NCBI RefSeq assembly: GCF_014839805.1
Contig: NC_051120.1
Span: 10,912,001-10,976,000, forward strand
DNA: 64,000 nt
From: Manduca sexta
Taxonomy: Eukaryota > Arthropoda > Insecta > Lepidoptera > Sphingidae
Reading direction: 5' to 3'
The notes below the pieces were generated by a model that did not search any database, had not been told where the DNA came from, and worked only from the letters and a program-made list of their open reading frames with translations. Below, in pieces: positions 47,282 through 59,192 of this stretch. The translations under genes and the position numbers were made by a program. The stretch's first letter is position 1, and each line of letters opens with the position of its first letter.

Positions 47282-48708
47282 GTCTGGAGGTACACGATAT
47301 TTGACGAGCCAGAGTTTTACAACTAACACGTGCCTTCGCAGTGTTACCAAACTTTTTTTATTATTAACTTATTGTGCAATATCTTTTTGATTTTATACCC
47401 CGTATGCCTATTGAAAATGAATGACTGAATCCAAAATCTCTATTATACTTTATTACTTAAAATAATGTTTTAAAAATACTAAAATATTGCTGTGTATTAT
47501 TTTAATTAGGTAGACTTTTCATTAATCATTTTATCATAAATCATTACTTATTTTATTTTTGTAATACAATTGTGTGTTAAATCTGTTAGAACATCATGTA
47601 ATAAAAAATAATCTAATATCAGAATTTTTGAAATGCTGTGTCGTTTTAGCAAGCTTTTGGTAAAAAGGTTTATACTGACAACATTGCTAGTTTAGGCGAG
47701 AAAGAGTACGACTATTGTATTGAATAATCGCGCGCTCTTTTCACTCGGTCAAAGACTCGGACGTATTGCCATAGCAAAGAAATGGTACAGAAAGCATAAT
47801 ATGACGTTCGGTAATGTGTACGTAGTCTTCTTTTAGATATTATGACAAACCGAAATATTAATGTTGGAATTAAAATAAATGTCGGAATATCATGTAGAAT
47901 TTTAAAAAATACGATACCAATAGATTTAAATCTTGTAACTTTAGGAATTATGTAGGTAACTTTTTTGGTAAGAAAACTATTTTATTAACGAAAATAACGT
48001 TTATAATTGACGAAATATTTTTGTAGTAATTAATTATTGACTCAATGAACTGTTGCAACCAAGTCAGTGAACGTATTGGGAGTTCATTTGTGAGCTGACC
48101 TTCTGAACCCTATAGGTTCGGTAATAATATCATCAGCTGTGACGTAGTTCATTCACTTCAGTTAAGCGCGCTAAGAGACAGCGTGATCAAAAAACCATAA
48201 ATCAAAAATCGGGATTATTGACGTAAATATACGTTACTTATGAATAATCTTTTGCACGGTGTTAGCAGAGGTCACCACGAACCTGTGGTTTCATTTAGTA
48301 ACGCAATGTCGAAATGACCCTGTATATAAAGTGAGTAAATGCGCCAAAGGCAAATGAAAGTTGGATCAATTTAACGCAGACATTAAACTCACATACTTAA
48401 CAGTAATATTCCTATTTCATAGAAATGAAAATATAAAATACATGCAACAGGAAAATAAATAACGAGGAGCGACAATTCATTAGTATGACAAACGATACTA
48501 AACCGACAAACAAACGTAAATGATTGAGTGTTTGAATAATTGGGTTAAATATTCTTATCGAGCTTTAATAAGCTGAACCCTGACCTCGCTTACAATAAAT
48601 GATTTCAAGTAGGTATAACTCATTTCAAAACAAAATTATTCGAACATTATAATATTATTCTTTATGTTCTGACATAATCGTCAAAATTAATATATTTTTG
48701 TGAATATA

Positions 48709-49091
48709 CAGGGTCATTTTAAAATTGCGTTACTAAATGATACCACATGTTTATCTTCTTGGAAATAACACTTTACAGTAAGTTACTCAAACCGTAGATG
48801 TAAAACAAAAAACTAAGTTTCGAAAAATAAATATCAATATAAATATCAATGTAAAAACACAACGCTACAGCTACGCCTAGAGAATTCGTCGCAGCGGAAA
48901 CAACACAGCCAGAAATACAATCACGCATACGCCATACTGGCAATGAACTACAAAATGATCAAAAATCAGAAAACTAACCGGGATTTTTGGTGAAAATATT
49001 TGTAATTCATGAATTATTTTTGCCATAATGTTAGCAGAGGTGAAGACGAGTATATAGTTTCGTTTAGTAACGCAATGTCAAAACGAACCTG
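48709..49091. mobile_element. MITE, 383 bp, TA target site
   Basis: The ends are inverted: CAGGGTCATTTTAAAATTGC at the left, and the right end read inverted begins CAGGTTCGTTTTGACATTGC. Similarity continues through GCGTTACTAAA. Both ends abut TA (48707-48708 and 49092-49093), as in Tc1/mariner-type insertions. No ORF. It is related along its length to the two halves of 45371-48322. Confidence 0.75.
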
Positions 49092-49093
49092 TA

Positions 49094-50047
49094 CATATTT
49101 GTCATATATTCAATAACTGAATCTGAAATTAAAATACTAATTGGTTTAATACGTCTACCAATACCAATACTCTAGACCACAAAATGTCATTGTAAACATC
49201 TAAAACGGATATCGTAACTTCATACTATCAACTCACAAACTAAACACAGATGAAAAAAACATAAAATATTCTCAACATTATAAATAATGTATGAAATGAC
49301 GGCGCGTCGCAATAACCGACGTATTGTCTCGTGACATGCGACGCGTGACGGACCTCACTTAAGAATTCGTCTATTATGTCGTATTTTAACATAGCTGTTA
49401 TATTTTTTGTACAATTTATAGTCTGAATGTGTATTTCCACAGAAACAACTTTGTTTGATTTAATAAAACAAAATCTTTTGTGAGTAACGCGTGCCATTAT
49501 ATACATTTTTTATGTTACTGACTAAAAAAACTGGAACCATTTTTACATGCCAACAAATACCTGCATTTAAGAATTTCAAACTATATAATTGATAGCTTTT
49601 TAGGAAATTCATAAAAAATTAAAAAAAAAAAACTATATTCTTTCATACCCTGTTACCTAATGGTAAGTAATCATCTGCAACGTTAAACTCTCACGAGACT
49701 AAAACTAAAAAAAATGTGCTAAAGAAGTTACTTTAAAACTTAAGCAACGTCACCTACGAAACTCAACAACAGGCTATACCAACCTACACACAAAAAATAC
49801 TCACTGCGAACTCACTCGTACGTCATGTCCAACTCCATATTACAACACGCACACATAGTAGTGGCATTTGGACATAAATACGAACGTATATCCGGCATTT
49901 AAACCGAGCCGCTCTGAAGCTTAACGTAAATAAACCACTGTTTAACAGCTCATTTAGCTGAGAGGTTCATAATCAGTTATCTGATTTCGATTCGTGGGAA
50001 GTATTGCATCGCAATTTACATGGGGCGAGTGTTTATCTTTATATTAT
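49094..50047. other. AT-rich non-coding DNA
   Basis: Nothing recognised. A tRNA-like snippet near 49960-50005 is discussed under rejected items. Confidence 0.45.
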
Positions 50048-50190
50048 AGTCATGGATTATAAATGCGAAAGTGTGTAAACATGTTTGGATATTTTATAAT
50101 GGACGCAGAAACCGCTGAATCATATAATGTTTATGGCACAGATAGACCACGCTCTGGATTAATAAATAGTATATATAGGTGTTTACATCG
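50048..50190 (+). mobile_element. Helitron-like 5' fragment
   Basis: TATAAATGCGAAAGTGTGTAAACATGTTTGGAT-type start, then GGACGCAGAAACCGCTGAA. These are the same blocks that lie near the 5' end of 56806-57022. The 3' end is missing. Confidence 0.45.
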
Positions 50191-50264
50191 GACAAACGCA
50201 TAATTGGCTTGTAAAGGAAAATGTCTACTAAATTAGTAAACTCTTTAATCATTACACACACTAG

Positions 50265-50479
50265 CCCCTTTTATCCCTGAAGGGGGCCAGCAGCGCAACT
50301 GGTGCACCCACTTTTCGCCGTGCGTATTCCGTCCCATAATATAATAGGGAGCAAACGTATCACGATATTTGACACAAATTCTGAGTAGCAAAACTCAATA
50401 TCACTACCCGACGCGGGGATCGAACTCAAGACGTCAGCACTGCAGTCGTACCGTAATACAACTACGTCACCGAGGTAGT
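50265..50479 (-). mobile_element. SINE family A, diverged copy
   Basis: It runs from tail (TTTATCCCTGAAGGGGGCCA) to head (CTACGTCACCGAGGTAGT, 50462-50479). The B box is degraded (GGGATCGAACTCAAGAC, 50416-50432). Confidence 0.75.
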
Positions 50480-52009
50480 AAACTCGTTATATAGACAAAA
50501 TGATTCCATGTTTATAATAATTATATACTTCTTATGATGCACGTATTTGGATTATAAAGTTCTTTCTTTATTTATAATTGCATAATAACAACAAACATTA
50601 CATAACCTTATCTTAACCATGCCAAAAAATTAAGCACAAATGATGTAATAACGATAATTATAAAGCAAAAACAAAATAACCACAAAAAGGCAAAATGCAT
50701 TTTAATAACACATGTATCAAAAACATCACCAATCTGCAAGTCATTTATTTATTAAAATTTTTTTTTTGCAAAATTAACATACACAGCTTGACTAATTATG
50801 ACCAGAAGTGTAGGCGTAAGCGCATCTAGTTCGCCTGCATTTTGCCGACATTATTTACATATTATGTCCCATATAATAAGATCCAAATAATATGTGCAGC
50901 ACCACATCTAAATTCCAATCCAAGGTAAGTAAGTTATCTATCAAAGTCGAACGTTGACTTCATTCTTCCGACTTAGAAATCAAATCCAGAACTTCATAGA
51001 TTACACACCTCGCCGATTTCACGACAAAAACGCCGCCAAACCGATGAAGCGATACCTAATTAACCTGTCACAAAAACACAATAAAACCCGCAAATCCTTT
51101 AGCATTACAGCACAAAAACATCTTAATAACAGGAAGCAATCGCAGCGCGCAATCACAGTGGTGAAGAAAAAAGAAAACAGCGACAAATTGAGAATCAGCG
51201 GTGGCGGGCGGTGACTGGCGGGCGGCTCAATTGTGAGCCGGATACGAACCATTGGCGAGCCCGCAGTCGCACCCGCCTGGAACTGAACTCATTGGCTTCA
51301 GTTACAAATTAGATGGTTAACGCTGATCAAACACTTATAAAGGTTAACTTCGAAAATATACGGCTGTCAACTAAAGAGCTACAGAGTATCTTAAACAGCG
51401 GGGAATGCATGAAATTCATGAAAGTAGTACATCAAGATCGAGCCAACTGTCAAGTAATAGGATCTGTCTATGTATGCGAGTATATAGGCGTGATATATAT
51501 TTTTGCAATCTTGATTCGATTTGAACATTATATTCTTTCATAGCATCATTAAGAAACATTGCATAAACCGCACAAACGACTCATTTGACCTCATCCAAAA
51601 CATCGTGATTTTAGGCCTATAAACTCAAGCAACATAGAAACTAGAAACCGCCACTGAAAACAATGGTCTGGTTATAGGAAGAGTTGTAACGACCGTTAAG
51701 CTGTTGGGGTCCGCTCCCACGGCTCGGTTGTCGACCCCAGCGCCCGGCCCCGCGCCACGAACACAACGGGGGATTGTTACGGAACCGTACTGGACTTATC
51801 CGACTTCTTTCTATTGAGGAAGTTATGTAATCGAGATAACGTGACGCTATCTGAATGACATAAAAATGTTATTCGTGGGAAATGTTTAATCTAATATTGA
51901 AGCAACATATATATCTAATATTGATTATAATAGAAAGCTGCTCGCCTGATTGTAAACCGCGTAATAATATAAACAGTAACAACAGATCCCACTTTTAAAT
52001 TACAAAGCA
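50480..52009. other. Non-coding DNA with two GC-rich patches
   Basis: GC-rich patches lie at 51200-51290 and 51705-51780. Between them a plus-strand frame (ATG 51313 to 51543) reads MVNADQTLIKVNFENIRLS and on, with a possible GTAATA donor at about 51454. I recognise no family and support no exon. A consensus donor-like CAAGGTAAGTAAG occurs at about 50921, without an open frame I trust. Confidence 0.3.
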
Positions 52010-52190
52010 TTGCGTGGTAATCCAATCACAATGCCTACTAATAACGCTGCCTACAATGTCCTTCATAACGGAACAAAACAGCACACGCACACTGCTGCCT
52101 ATTGAGAGATAGACATTACGACGGCACCTACCCCGACGGATCCTCGCATAAGAAACTCCTACCACTAACGCAGGAGTAGTAGAGATAGTA
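52010..52190 (+). repeat. Dispersed repeat family D, copy 2
   Basis: It aligns with the right half of 5795-6085 (CCTACAATGTCCTTCATAAC, CACTGCTGCC, GACATTACGACGGCACCTAC). Confidence 0.6.
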
Positions 52191-53960
52191 ATACCGGAGG
52201 GGCTACAAGAGTTTATTGCCATTTGTCAGTGACTTAAATATCATGTAACAATATCTCTGTTAAAGAAATAGTTCCGGAAATTGGAACTTCAATCTAGGAC
52301 AACACAAAAGTAGATCATAACCAAATAGCACGAAGGACACAATTTCTAAGTTCAACGACATGGAAGCGAATGAAACCCGTTCCAAATACCGTGACCATAT
52401 ACGCTGGTGCGTTGTCAGCCGTGTGTAAACACTCATTACCTACACTAGACACTCGAGTGACCACGCATGACCTCGTGGTGATGGTAAGTGATAGTAAGGT
52501 ATAGTTTAACTTAAAAGCAAGTTCACTACCAAGAACTACAAAATTAATGTAGATCCTATTCCTATAAACCTCATGTGAGAAGTAATTTTCACCAGTTTTT
52601 GAAAAGGAATCAAATTCCAGATTTACCTCTCTACGATGTTCAGTTCCTTTAAATCAGAAATCAAGGATTATAAATCTACTTCCCTCATTTTATTATGACA
52701 ACCAAAATTTTAACAAATGTTTAAGTTACTGGGAAAAAAACATTACACGGGCGGAGCCGGTACAAAATCTACTCTACAAAAAACTACCATTCTTTCCGGA
52801 CAGCGATTCTCAATCAGTAATCACCGTACACGTCGTCGAAGTCACGATTCGAAACCTTTCAATATAAATAGAATCCATTTGTATGCCGCACCGATGGGTG
52901 TCGATAAACGCGATGGTTTCGCAGACCAGCGTCTGAATATTCCAGTCACAGGGATTCCAACTTGGCACCTGAGGATTGGCTATTTTAGGTAATGAACTTC
53001 TTAATGTTAAAGTTGGATATGGTAGCATTTCTGATTACCTCTTCTAACAGCTAATCGTTATATCCGACAGAAATTCTGATCCACTGCCAACCTTAACGTC
53101 AAAATATACCTAGTATTAAACATAGAGTTTTATAAACTGAATCGATATGAAGATGCTGCAAGCGTAAGTTCATTCCACAAGGTCGCCACACTGTAGTAAA
53201 TTTCTTCCAAAATACTCCATTAACGAACAATATCTACACAATGGCTGACGATGAAATCTTAACTTGTACCATATTATGTTATAGTGGAATTAGACAGGCT
53301 GTTAATTTAAACAATGTCCTCAATCTTTCATTGTTCTAAGACTTCTACTTAGAGCTATTAAACCGACAGAACAGCAAGAAAACCTCTCCACAATACACCG
53401 TGAGGTTCAAGGCGCGAACCACTCATCACCATGCACTGAGCTTGTTTAGACAGCGCATAGCTTCTGACTCATGATAATCTCAACGAGACGACAGACGCGC
53501 CGAGTGCGTCTGCGCTTTGATTATAAACATTCGAGTACACGTAATAACAAATGCGAGACCTTCCGTACGTTCAAGTGCAGAGAGTTAGGAACCAACGGTT
53601 ATTGTTAAGACTTATATTCAAAATGCTTACAACTGCTAGTTAATTTCTGAGGTCAAATTGTTTTGAATGTGATTGATAACAATATTTGAATTCGATTTTT
53701 TGAAATCTGAACAATCAGTTTTGAACCAAAATGTTATTTCAAAAACGTACACCAAATAGCATCATTTGATACTCTAAACTTACTGCAAGTACATTGACCC
53801 AACTTTTAAGCAGTCACGGTTGCATTGCATAGTTACGCTCTTGAGATATCTCGGAAGACTAGCAAAATCTATCATTCCGTATGATTGACGTATCAGAGCT
53901 GTTCTAATCTTTATCTATCCGTGCATCAAAGACTACGTCAGCAAGATAGGTTATGTACTT
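52191..53960. other. Non-coding DNA
   Basis: No gene could be supported. ORFs near 52717-53028 are open on both strands and show no motif. Confidence 0.45.
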
Positions 53961-53964
53961 GATC

Positions 53965-54215
53965 CCTCCTATTCGAGGAGTCTGGGTAGGTTCCACTACT
54001 ATGTCTGTTTCTGCTGCCAAGCAGCAGTAGTCATGCACTGTTATGGTCCGATTTTAAGGGCATTGCCGTCAACGTAATTACTAATTACTCGACATTTTGA
54101 GACTTAACATCTGTGTTTCAGTGTTTTGAACGCAGTGGAGTGACGTGAAGTGCCACGTAGTACTTTCTAATTCAAAGTTTTGTACGTTGTTGCTGCTGTT
54201 TATGGGCGGACGCTT
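53965..54215 (-). repeat. Dispersed repeat family D, copy 3
   Basis: The reverse complement matches 5795-6085 end to end, including CTTGGCAGCAGAAACAGACA and ACCTACCCAGACTCC. Confidence 0.65.
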
Positions 54216-55073
54216 ACAGTCATTCAACTAATTAGCAAAACAAAAAAAACTTTGGAAATATATCGTGTCTCTTGAATGATTGTGAGGTCTATGCATAAAA
54301 TTCAAAATTTCTTAAGTACACCAAACATTAAAAAAATGGGCTAACAAAGTTTTCTAGGCTTTTTTTTCACATATTTCATCGTAGTTATAAAGATTTCACA
54401 GTAAATAGTACCCTCTAATTATATACTTATACGAGCAAGTTACTCTACTGATAGCACGCGCGAGGTATGACCAATGAATAAAACTATATATTCACACCAC
54501 ACGAATCTTTATATTACTTACACAACTCCCGATATCCTAAAGGGTTGGCATCCTTGATGGTCAGTCTCATAATGTCCATAATAGCATCACCATGGTTAGT
54601 ATACTAAATCTCAGTCAATAAATTTCTAAACAAATTATTGAAGTCCTAGATCAAATGCAACCATTTATCAATCAAACTGGCACTCATTCAAAGACTCAAT
54701 GAGAAGAAAAAACAATTAAAACTATATATTTATTGATTTAATAATTGCATCATAAAATTCTGTTGTAATATGTGATCAAGCATTTACAACACAAATGTTT
54801 ATTCACCCAGGTCCATATTTAGGACACAACTAATTAGGAGCACTGGAAACACATTGCCTAAAGCATAAACAGCTGCAAAACAACTCAGTACAAAGCAATG
54901 ATCCAGACATACCATGGGGAATGACGCTAACAAATTATTCATAATGCAAGCCGGCCTAGTGATTAACATTATAAATTGCGAAAGTAAATCTGTTATGCCT
55001 TAATGGTTAAACCACAGTTTAACATGTTTGAACAACAACACAGCCTACATTTAATGGTAGTAGTAGTCAATAT
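54216..55073. other. AT-rich non-coding DNA
   Basis: Nothing recognised. Confidence 0.5.
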
Positions 55074-55450
55074 TAAAAAAAAACGGCGAAGTGCAAGTCG
55101 GACTCAGGCACCGAAGGTTCCGTACTAATTCGTTTTTTTTTTTATCACCAAACCACATATTTACGGTTTTCTGTTTTTACATGTATAATAAGACATTGTT
55201 TCTTGACAAATTTCATGATTCTAGGTCAACGGGAAGTACCGTATAGGTTTTGATTCCTTTGTGAAAGCGCAAAATATGCGACGTAAACGGTCTTTTGACC
55301 GCGTTAGATACCGTAGACACGGCGTTTTTATATAAGTTTCAACTTGATACCTCTACGCGTTCCTGAAAATGAATTGATAGACAGACGAACAACAAAATGA
55401 TCCTATAGGGCTTCCTTTATGAGGTACGCAGTAACGCAACTCTAAAAACG
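55074..55450 (+). repeat. Widespread insect repeat (GGCGAAGTGC...GTTCCGTAC type)
   Basis: It starts with an A-run and GGCGAAGTGCAAGTCGGACT, then GAAGGTTCCGTAC. It continues CACCAAACCACATATTTACG and ends near GAGGTACGCAGTAACGCAAC. I know this repeat as common in lepidopteran DNA, with near-inverted GGTTCCGTAC / GTACGGAACC ends. Here the right end is mutated. The class is uncertain. Confidence 0.6.
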
Positions 55451-55470
55451 CGTGTTGCTATTTTATTCAT

Positions 55471-55730
55471 TGACTGCCTCGGTGGCGTAGTTGTATTGCC
55501 TGTCCGGTACAATAGCGCTCTGAGGTCCTGGGTTCGAATTCCGGGTCGGGCAAAGTGATATTTGGGTTTTTCTGCTCAGTATCAGCCCGGAGTCTGGAAT
55601 TTGTGCCCGATATGGCGATAGGCTCACCCCCTATCACATCATGGGACGGAACATACTTGGCGAAAAGTGGGTGCCCTAGTTGCGCCTCTGCATACCCCTT
55701 CGGGGATAAAATGCGTGATGTTATGTTATG
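55471..55730 (+). mobile_element. SINE family A, full length with 12-bp target duplication
   Basis: The tRNA-like head TGACTGCCTCGGTGGCGTAG (55471-55490) includes an A-box-like TGGCGTAGTTG. The B box GGTTCGAATTCC is at 55531-55542. The body runs through AGCCCGGAGTCTGGAATTTG to a short (ATGTT)n-type tail. Both sides carry the perfect direct repeat TATTTTATTCAT (55459-55470 and 55731-55742), the mark of LINE-driven insertion. It is the best-preserved and probably youngest SINE here. The ORFs across it are artefacts. Confidence 0.88.
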
Positions 55731-55742
55731 TATTTTATTCAT

Positions 55743-56205
55743 CTTAACTCAAAAAGTACTCGCTATTAGAAGTCATACCATGTATATTACGTCAAATAGC
55801 AATTATAAAATTACACATCGCTTACTCAAACTGAGGAAGGAAGCTTCCGCGTAATTATACATTAATTACGAGTAACGCAGCGACAGGACGACGGCGTGGG
55901 CATTACGACAAAACTATTGCGTGTCTTCATACCTTCTATGTAGATGTATAATATTACTACACCAGAAACTACACCATGGCCTTCTAGATTATATTATTCT
56001 AGATAAAAAAATGCGTACCACGACAATGCACTAAAAAAGCAGCCGTTGTAGCATTAAAATCTCATATCTCGTATATTTGCATGGAATCGCGTGTCAATAT
56101 TAAAACTGTACATCCATACAATCAAGCCGGCATAATTTGGGCATCGTCAAGATAGCATATTTGTGGAAACAGTTAAGGACTCTACAGCTCTAGATGGTCA
56201 GCTCT
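55743..56205. other. Non-coding DNA
   Basis: Nothing recognised. Confidence 0.5.
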
Positions 56206-56207
56206 AC

Positions 56208-56384
56208 AGTTTTTTTTATACGAGCAAGCCAAAGTCACTCCACTGCACCTGATGATGAGTGGACTGGACTCCAGATACATTGACTGACGAGAGATGTTTA
56301 CCCCTTGCCAGTGGACTCAATTATGCCAGCAATTGAAACCGGATATGCAGACTGATCCCGAAACGCAACCCACTTATATTGTCC
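56208..56384 (-). repeat. Dispersed repeat family C, copy
   Basis: The reverse complement follows 28902-29095: GGGTTGCGTTTCGGGATCAG, GCTGGCATAATTGAGTCCAC and CATCATCAGGTGCAGTGGAG, ending in an A-run. Confidence 0.6.
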
Positions 56385-56805
56385 ACTATAGACGGGTTTT
56401 ACAACTTGTGGTGGTGATCGCTCTTAGGGCGGATATCTATAGGTATATACCACCAACAGCAATTACGATTTACAGGTTCATTATGAATGGTAGCATAATC
56501 AGGTCTCAGGTCTGTGATATTTAACATATCTTCTACCTTATTATCACTACAAACGTCAAGTGTAATTATTTTTGCCTAATATCACACGTTTCGTCGATTT
56601 AAATCAATTTTTGGCACAGGAAACAAAGCTTTACATTACAGCGTTATAAACTGATTAATCTGTTTATTCTGGAACATAACAATTCTAGTTCTGGCGTCGG
56701 CCCAACATCTAATAAAGACAATCCCATCCAAACCTTAGAAATTTCGATTGTTGATCGTAAATCATGTAACATTACAGTAGATTTGGAGTACATGCACGAG
56801 TTTAT
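56385..56805. other. Non-coding DNA
   Basis: Nothing recognised. Confidence 0.5.
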
Positions 56806-57022
56806 TAAGTTTTGCTCGCGGCTGTGCTTGTATAATACACCTAAAACATACCCAGCTTTTGCATTTTTCTGGGGTAAAAACTAGCTTATTCGTTAATCCA
56901 GAACATAAACTATCACTGTGCCTAATTTCATTCTAATCCGTTCAGCGGTTATTGCGTTTACTTCTAACAAACATGCAAACATCTTCAGAAACTTTTGCAT
57001 ATATAATATTATTATTACAAGA
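56806..57022 (-). mobile_element. Helitron-like element, 3' end degraded
   Basis: In element orientation it starts A|TCTTGTAATAATAATATTA (from 57022). Internal blocks CTTCTAACAAACATGC and TCCGTTCAGCGG are shared (inverted) with 31381-31610. It ends with the GCTCGCGGC block, but CTAG has become CTTA. Confidence 0.55.
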
Positions 57023-57770
57023 TGTTAATAAATACCACTTGTATTTAGTGTAGCATTAGTGGTGTCGAAACATCAACAAAGTCATGAAGTGGGTACATAC
57101 AGACATACATAGCGATGCGAACGCAAAAACTACGCCCTGTTTTATTTCCGAACACAATGTGGCTCTTGCGAAATATGCTTAATTTGTAACGTTTGTTATT
57201 TCAAATATTGATGAACTTAAAAAAACATATGGATAGACTTTTTAAAAGAAAGACATTCATGGAACAGCCTAGTCATGAAACTAGGCTTTTAGATACCCTT
57301 ATCAAATTAGATTGTTGTTCAGTATTTTTACTTAGATTAATATCCAGTATAAAATGCTGCCATTAATGCACACGCCTTAAAAACATAAATATCCCGCTAA
57401 ATATGGTGGATACCATTATCCATTGGACAAGTCAATCTCAAAAAACATACAGCCGCTAAATGCATTCCCAACAATAATTACTATGTTAATTAAAAATAAT
57501 AGTCACTTATTAATAAAGCTGCGCATACATCAAAACAAATAAAGACTATAAAAAAAATAACAATAAAATCAACATAAACAGTGTTTAACACAACATGCGC
57601 CTGCGCAAGTGACTAATGAACTTATAATGGTGTTCGGCGCGATACTTCTCGTACAATGTGGTTAATGCTCAGAACAAATGAGTACTAAACTATAGTTCTG
57701 TTTGTATAAATGCAATGCTGTATAGATACAGCTGTAAGAAAAATGTTATTAATAATATTAAAATTACAAA
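57023..57770. other. Non-coding DNA
   Basis: Nothing recognised. Confidence 0.5.
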
Positions 57771-57774
57771 ATTT

Positions 57775-57915
57775 TATAGGAATCTTTGGGTGGTTGTTGG
57801 AAGTAAACGCGGAAACCGCTGGACAGATATGAATGAAATTTTTTAAACATTGAATAAATTTCCTGGATTAAATGGACTACTTTTGTCCCGGAAAAGTACA
57901 TTGTGTAACTTTAAT
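57775..57915 (+). mobile_element. Helitron-like internal fragment
   Basis: GTAAACGCGGAAACCGCTGG and ACTACTTTTGTCCCGG are internal blocks of the Helitron-like families seen elsewhere in the window. No ends are present. Confidence 0.4.
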
Positions 57916-58051
57916 TATGGATAGGTCTATCAGGTTTGAAGCCCTTTGAACAAAACCTTATATTCAATGATTATATTTTTTTATATTCTAGTAAATAACA
58001 AAAAGACCAGGCTTGCATATCTAAAAATGTTACCAACAGAGTTTTTAAGGT

Positions 58052-58156
58052 ATGTGAAGTCTGCTAACTCGCACAAGGCCAACTTGGTGGAATAAGGCCT
58101 TAACCCTTCTCAGTAATATCCCTATAATGTTGGTATTATTATTTATTTTAATAATA
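58052..58156 (+). mobile_element. SINE family B, 3' fragment
   Basis: GTGAAGTCTGCTAACTCGCA, then GTGGAATAAGGCCTTAACCC and a TTATTATTTATT tail. It matches the tail half of 331-660 in the opposite orientation. Confidence 0.55.
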
Positions 58157-58179
58157 CGAAGTCGTAAACTTTCATACTT

Positions 58180-58395
58180 CGAAAGAAATGAATTTTACCA
58201 AAACCTGCGATACTAGCGGACCACACGTCCGTGACCGCTAGACACAAAACCGCTTGGCACGTGGCGAGGGCAAAGCCCCTGCAACGGTGCATGTCTAAAC
58301 CGAGACGGATATATATCTCGCACGAGAGGGCGAGAGGGACGCAAGACATTTTCAACCTTATCTGCAACACCTGCCCGATACATGTTTTGTAAACA
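58180..58395. repeat. Unclassified GC-rich dispersed repeat
   Basis: A block with GGACCACACGTCCGTGACCG, CTTGGCACGTGGCGAGGGC and ATATATCTCGCACGAGAGGG resembles a repeat I associate with Lepidoptera. Only one copy lies in this window. Two minus-strand frames across it are open by composition. Confidence 0.4.
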
Positions 58396-58599
58396 AACCA
58401 AAGGTGTTTTGGGCTGAAGATAACGCTTGTATCGTGATGCTCGGTAATCTTAAACTTAGAAGGATTTTTTAAATATAATGCTGAAACCGCATTATCGTTC
58501 GAACAACATTGGAATATAATATCTATGTTATAGGCTTTATTCCAGGAAATGGTTAGAAAAAAACAAAGTCTGGCAATGTGTTTTGTTGTTTCAGAGATG

Positions 58600-58770
58600 A
58601 TTTGACCTAAGATCCCGCCGCGTCTGCCTATCTATCCGTCGCGATAAACTCCAAAACTATCGAACAGATTTCGATAAAATTTTATATCGAAATAATTTGG
58701 GCCTGGAAAGAACGAAGGCTACTTTTATCCCGGGAAAACATATAGCGGGACTTTAATCCCGATTTTTCAC
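58600..58770 (+). mobile_element. Helitron-like internal fragment
   Basis: CTCCAAAACTATCGAACAGA and GCTACTTTTATCCCGGGAAA match internal blocks of the family. The ends are absent. Confidence 0.4.
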
Positions 58771-59192
58771 GATACATCAACTAAAAGTTAGTAAAGAAAA
58801 AAAATTACTATATTTAAGTCCCCTTTATTTTAACAGTCACAAAATGCCCTAAATAGACAGTAAAGAAAGTAATACCCTACTTTATAGTTCGGACCGAATC
58901 CCGGATGTAGTCGTAAACCGGGAAAGCCATCAACCGGGACGTCCGGAATCACGGGCGAGCGGTAAACTGGCAATAAAACGCTCGGAAGCCGTCCTTTAGG
59001 AGGAAACGTCACACTAAACGCGTTAATTAGCTGTCCTGAAATAAGGGCACATAGGCCGTGGAAAGCGGAATGTTTTAGATAATAATACTCGATCAAATAG
59101 AGAACGGGCCAAAGAATGTGAGTCTATATATGTTAAATATATCGACTTATAATTCAGATGCTGCCCGAATTGGCTTAGGATTTTATCCATAA

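Larger units (their letters stand above)
45371..48322. mobile_element. Interrupted MITE (TA-flanked), with about 2.5 kb inside
   Basis: The left end (45371, CAGGGTCATTTTGTAACCC) and right end (to 48322, read inverted CAGGGTCATTTCGACATTG) match the ends of the compact 383-bp element at 48709-49091, and both are flanked by TA. Internal pieces also match: GAATTCGTCGGAGCGGC (45552-45568) on the left and TGTTAGCAGAGGTCACCACG (48261-48280) on the right. The middle holds a LINE 3' end, a SINE, a hAT-type MITE and unassigned DNA, consistent with nested insertions. Pairing these two ends as one original element is an inference. They could also be remnants of two copies. Confidence 0.5.

Noticed and set aside
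49960..50005. tRNA-like string with A-box-like TTAGCTGAGAGG and a GATTCG
   Set aside because: No cloverleaf can be drawn and the B box is poor. It is perhaps a SINE scrap.
50954..51214. 86-codon basic plus-strand ORF
   Set aside because: Lysine/arginine richness follows from A-rich DNA; no family resemblance, no promoter or splice support.
53252..53338. Plus-strand ATG with good context (ACACAATGGCTGACGATG)
   Set aside because: The frame closes after about 32 codons with no donor where needed; the neighbourhood looks like an old repeat.
55467..55854. Matching ORFs of about 76-108 codons at 35.7-36.0 and 55.5-55.9 kb
   Set aside because: They recur only because both lie on copies of SINE family A; the element is non-coding.
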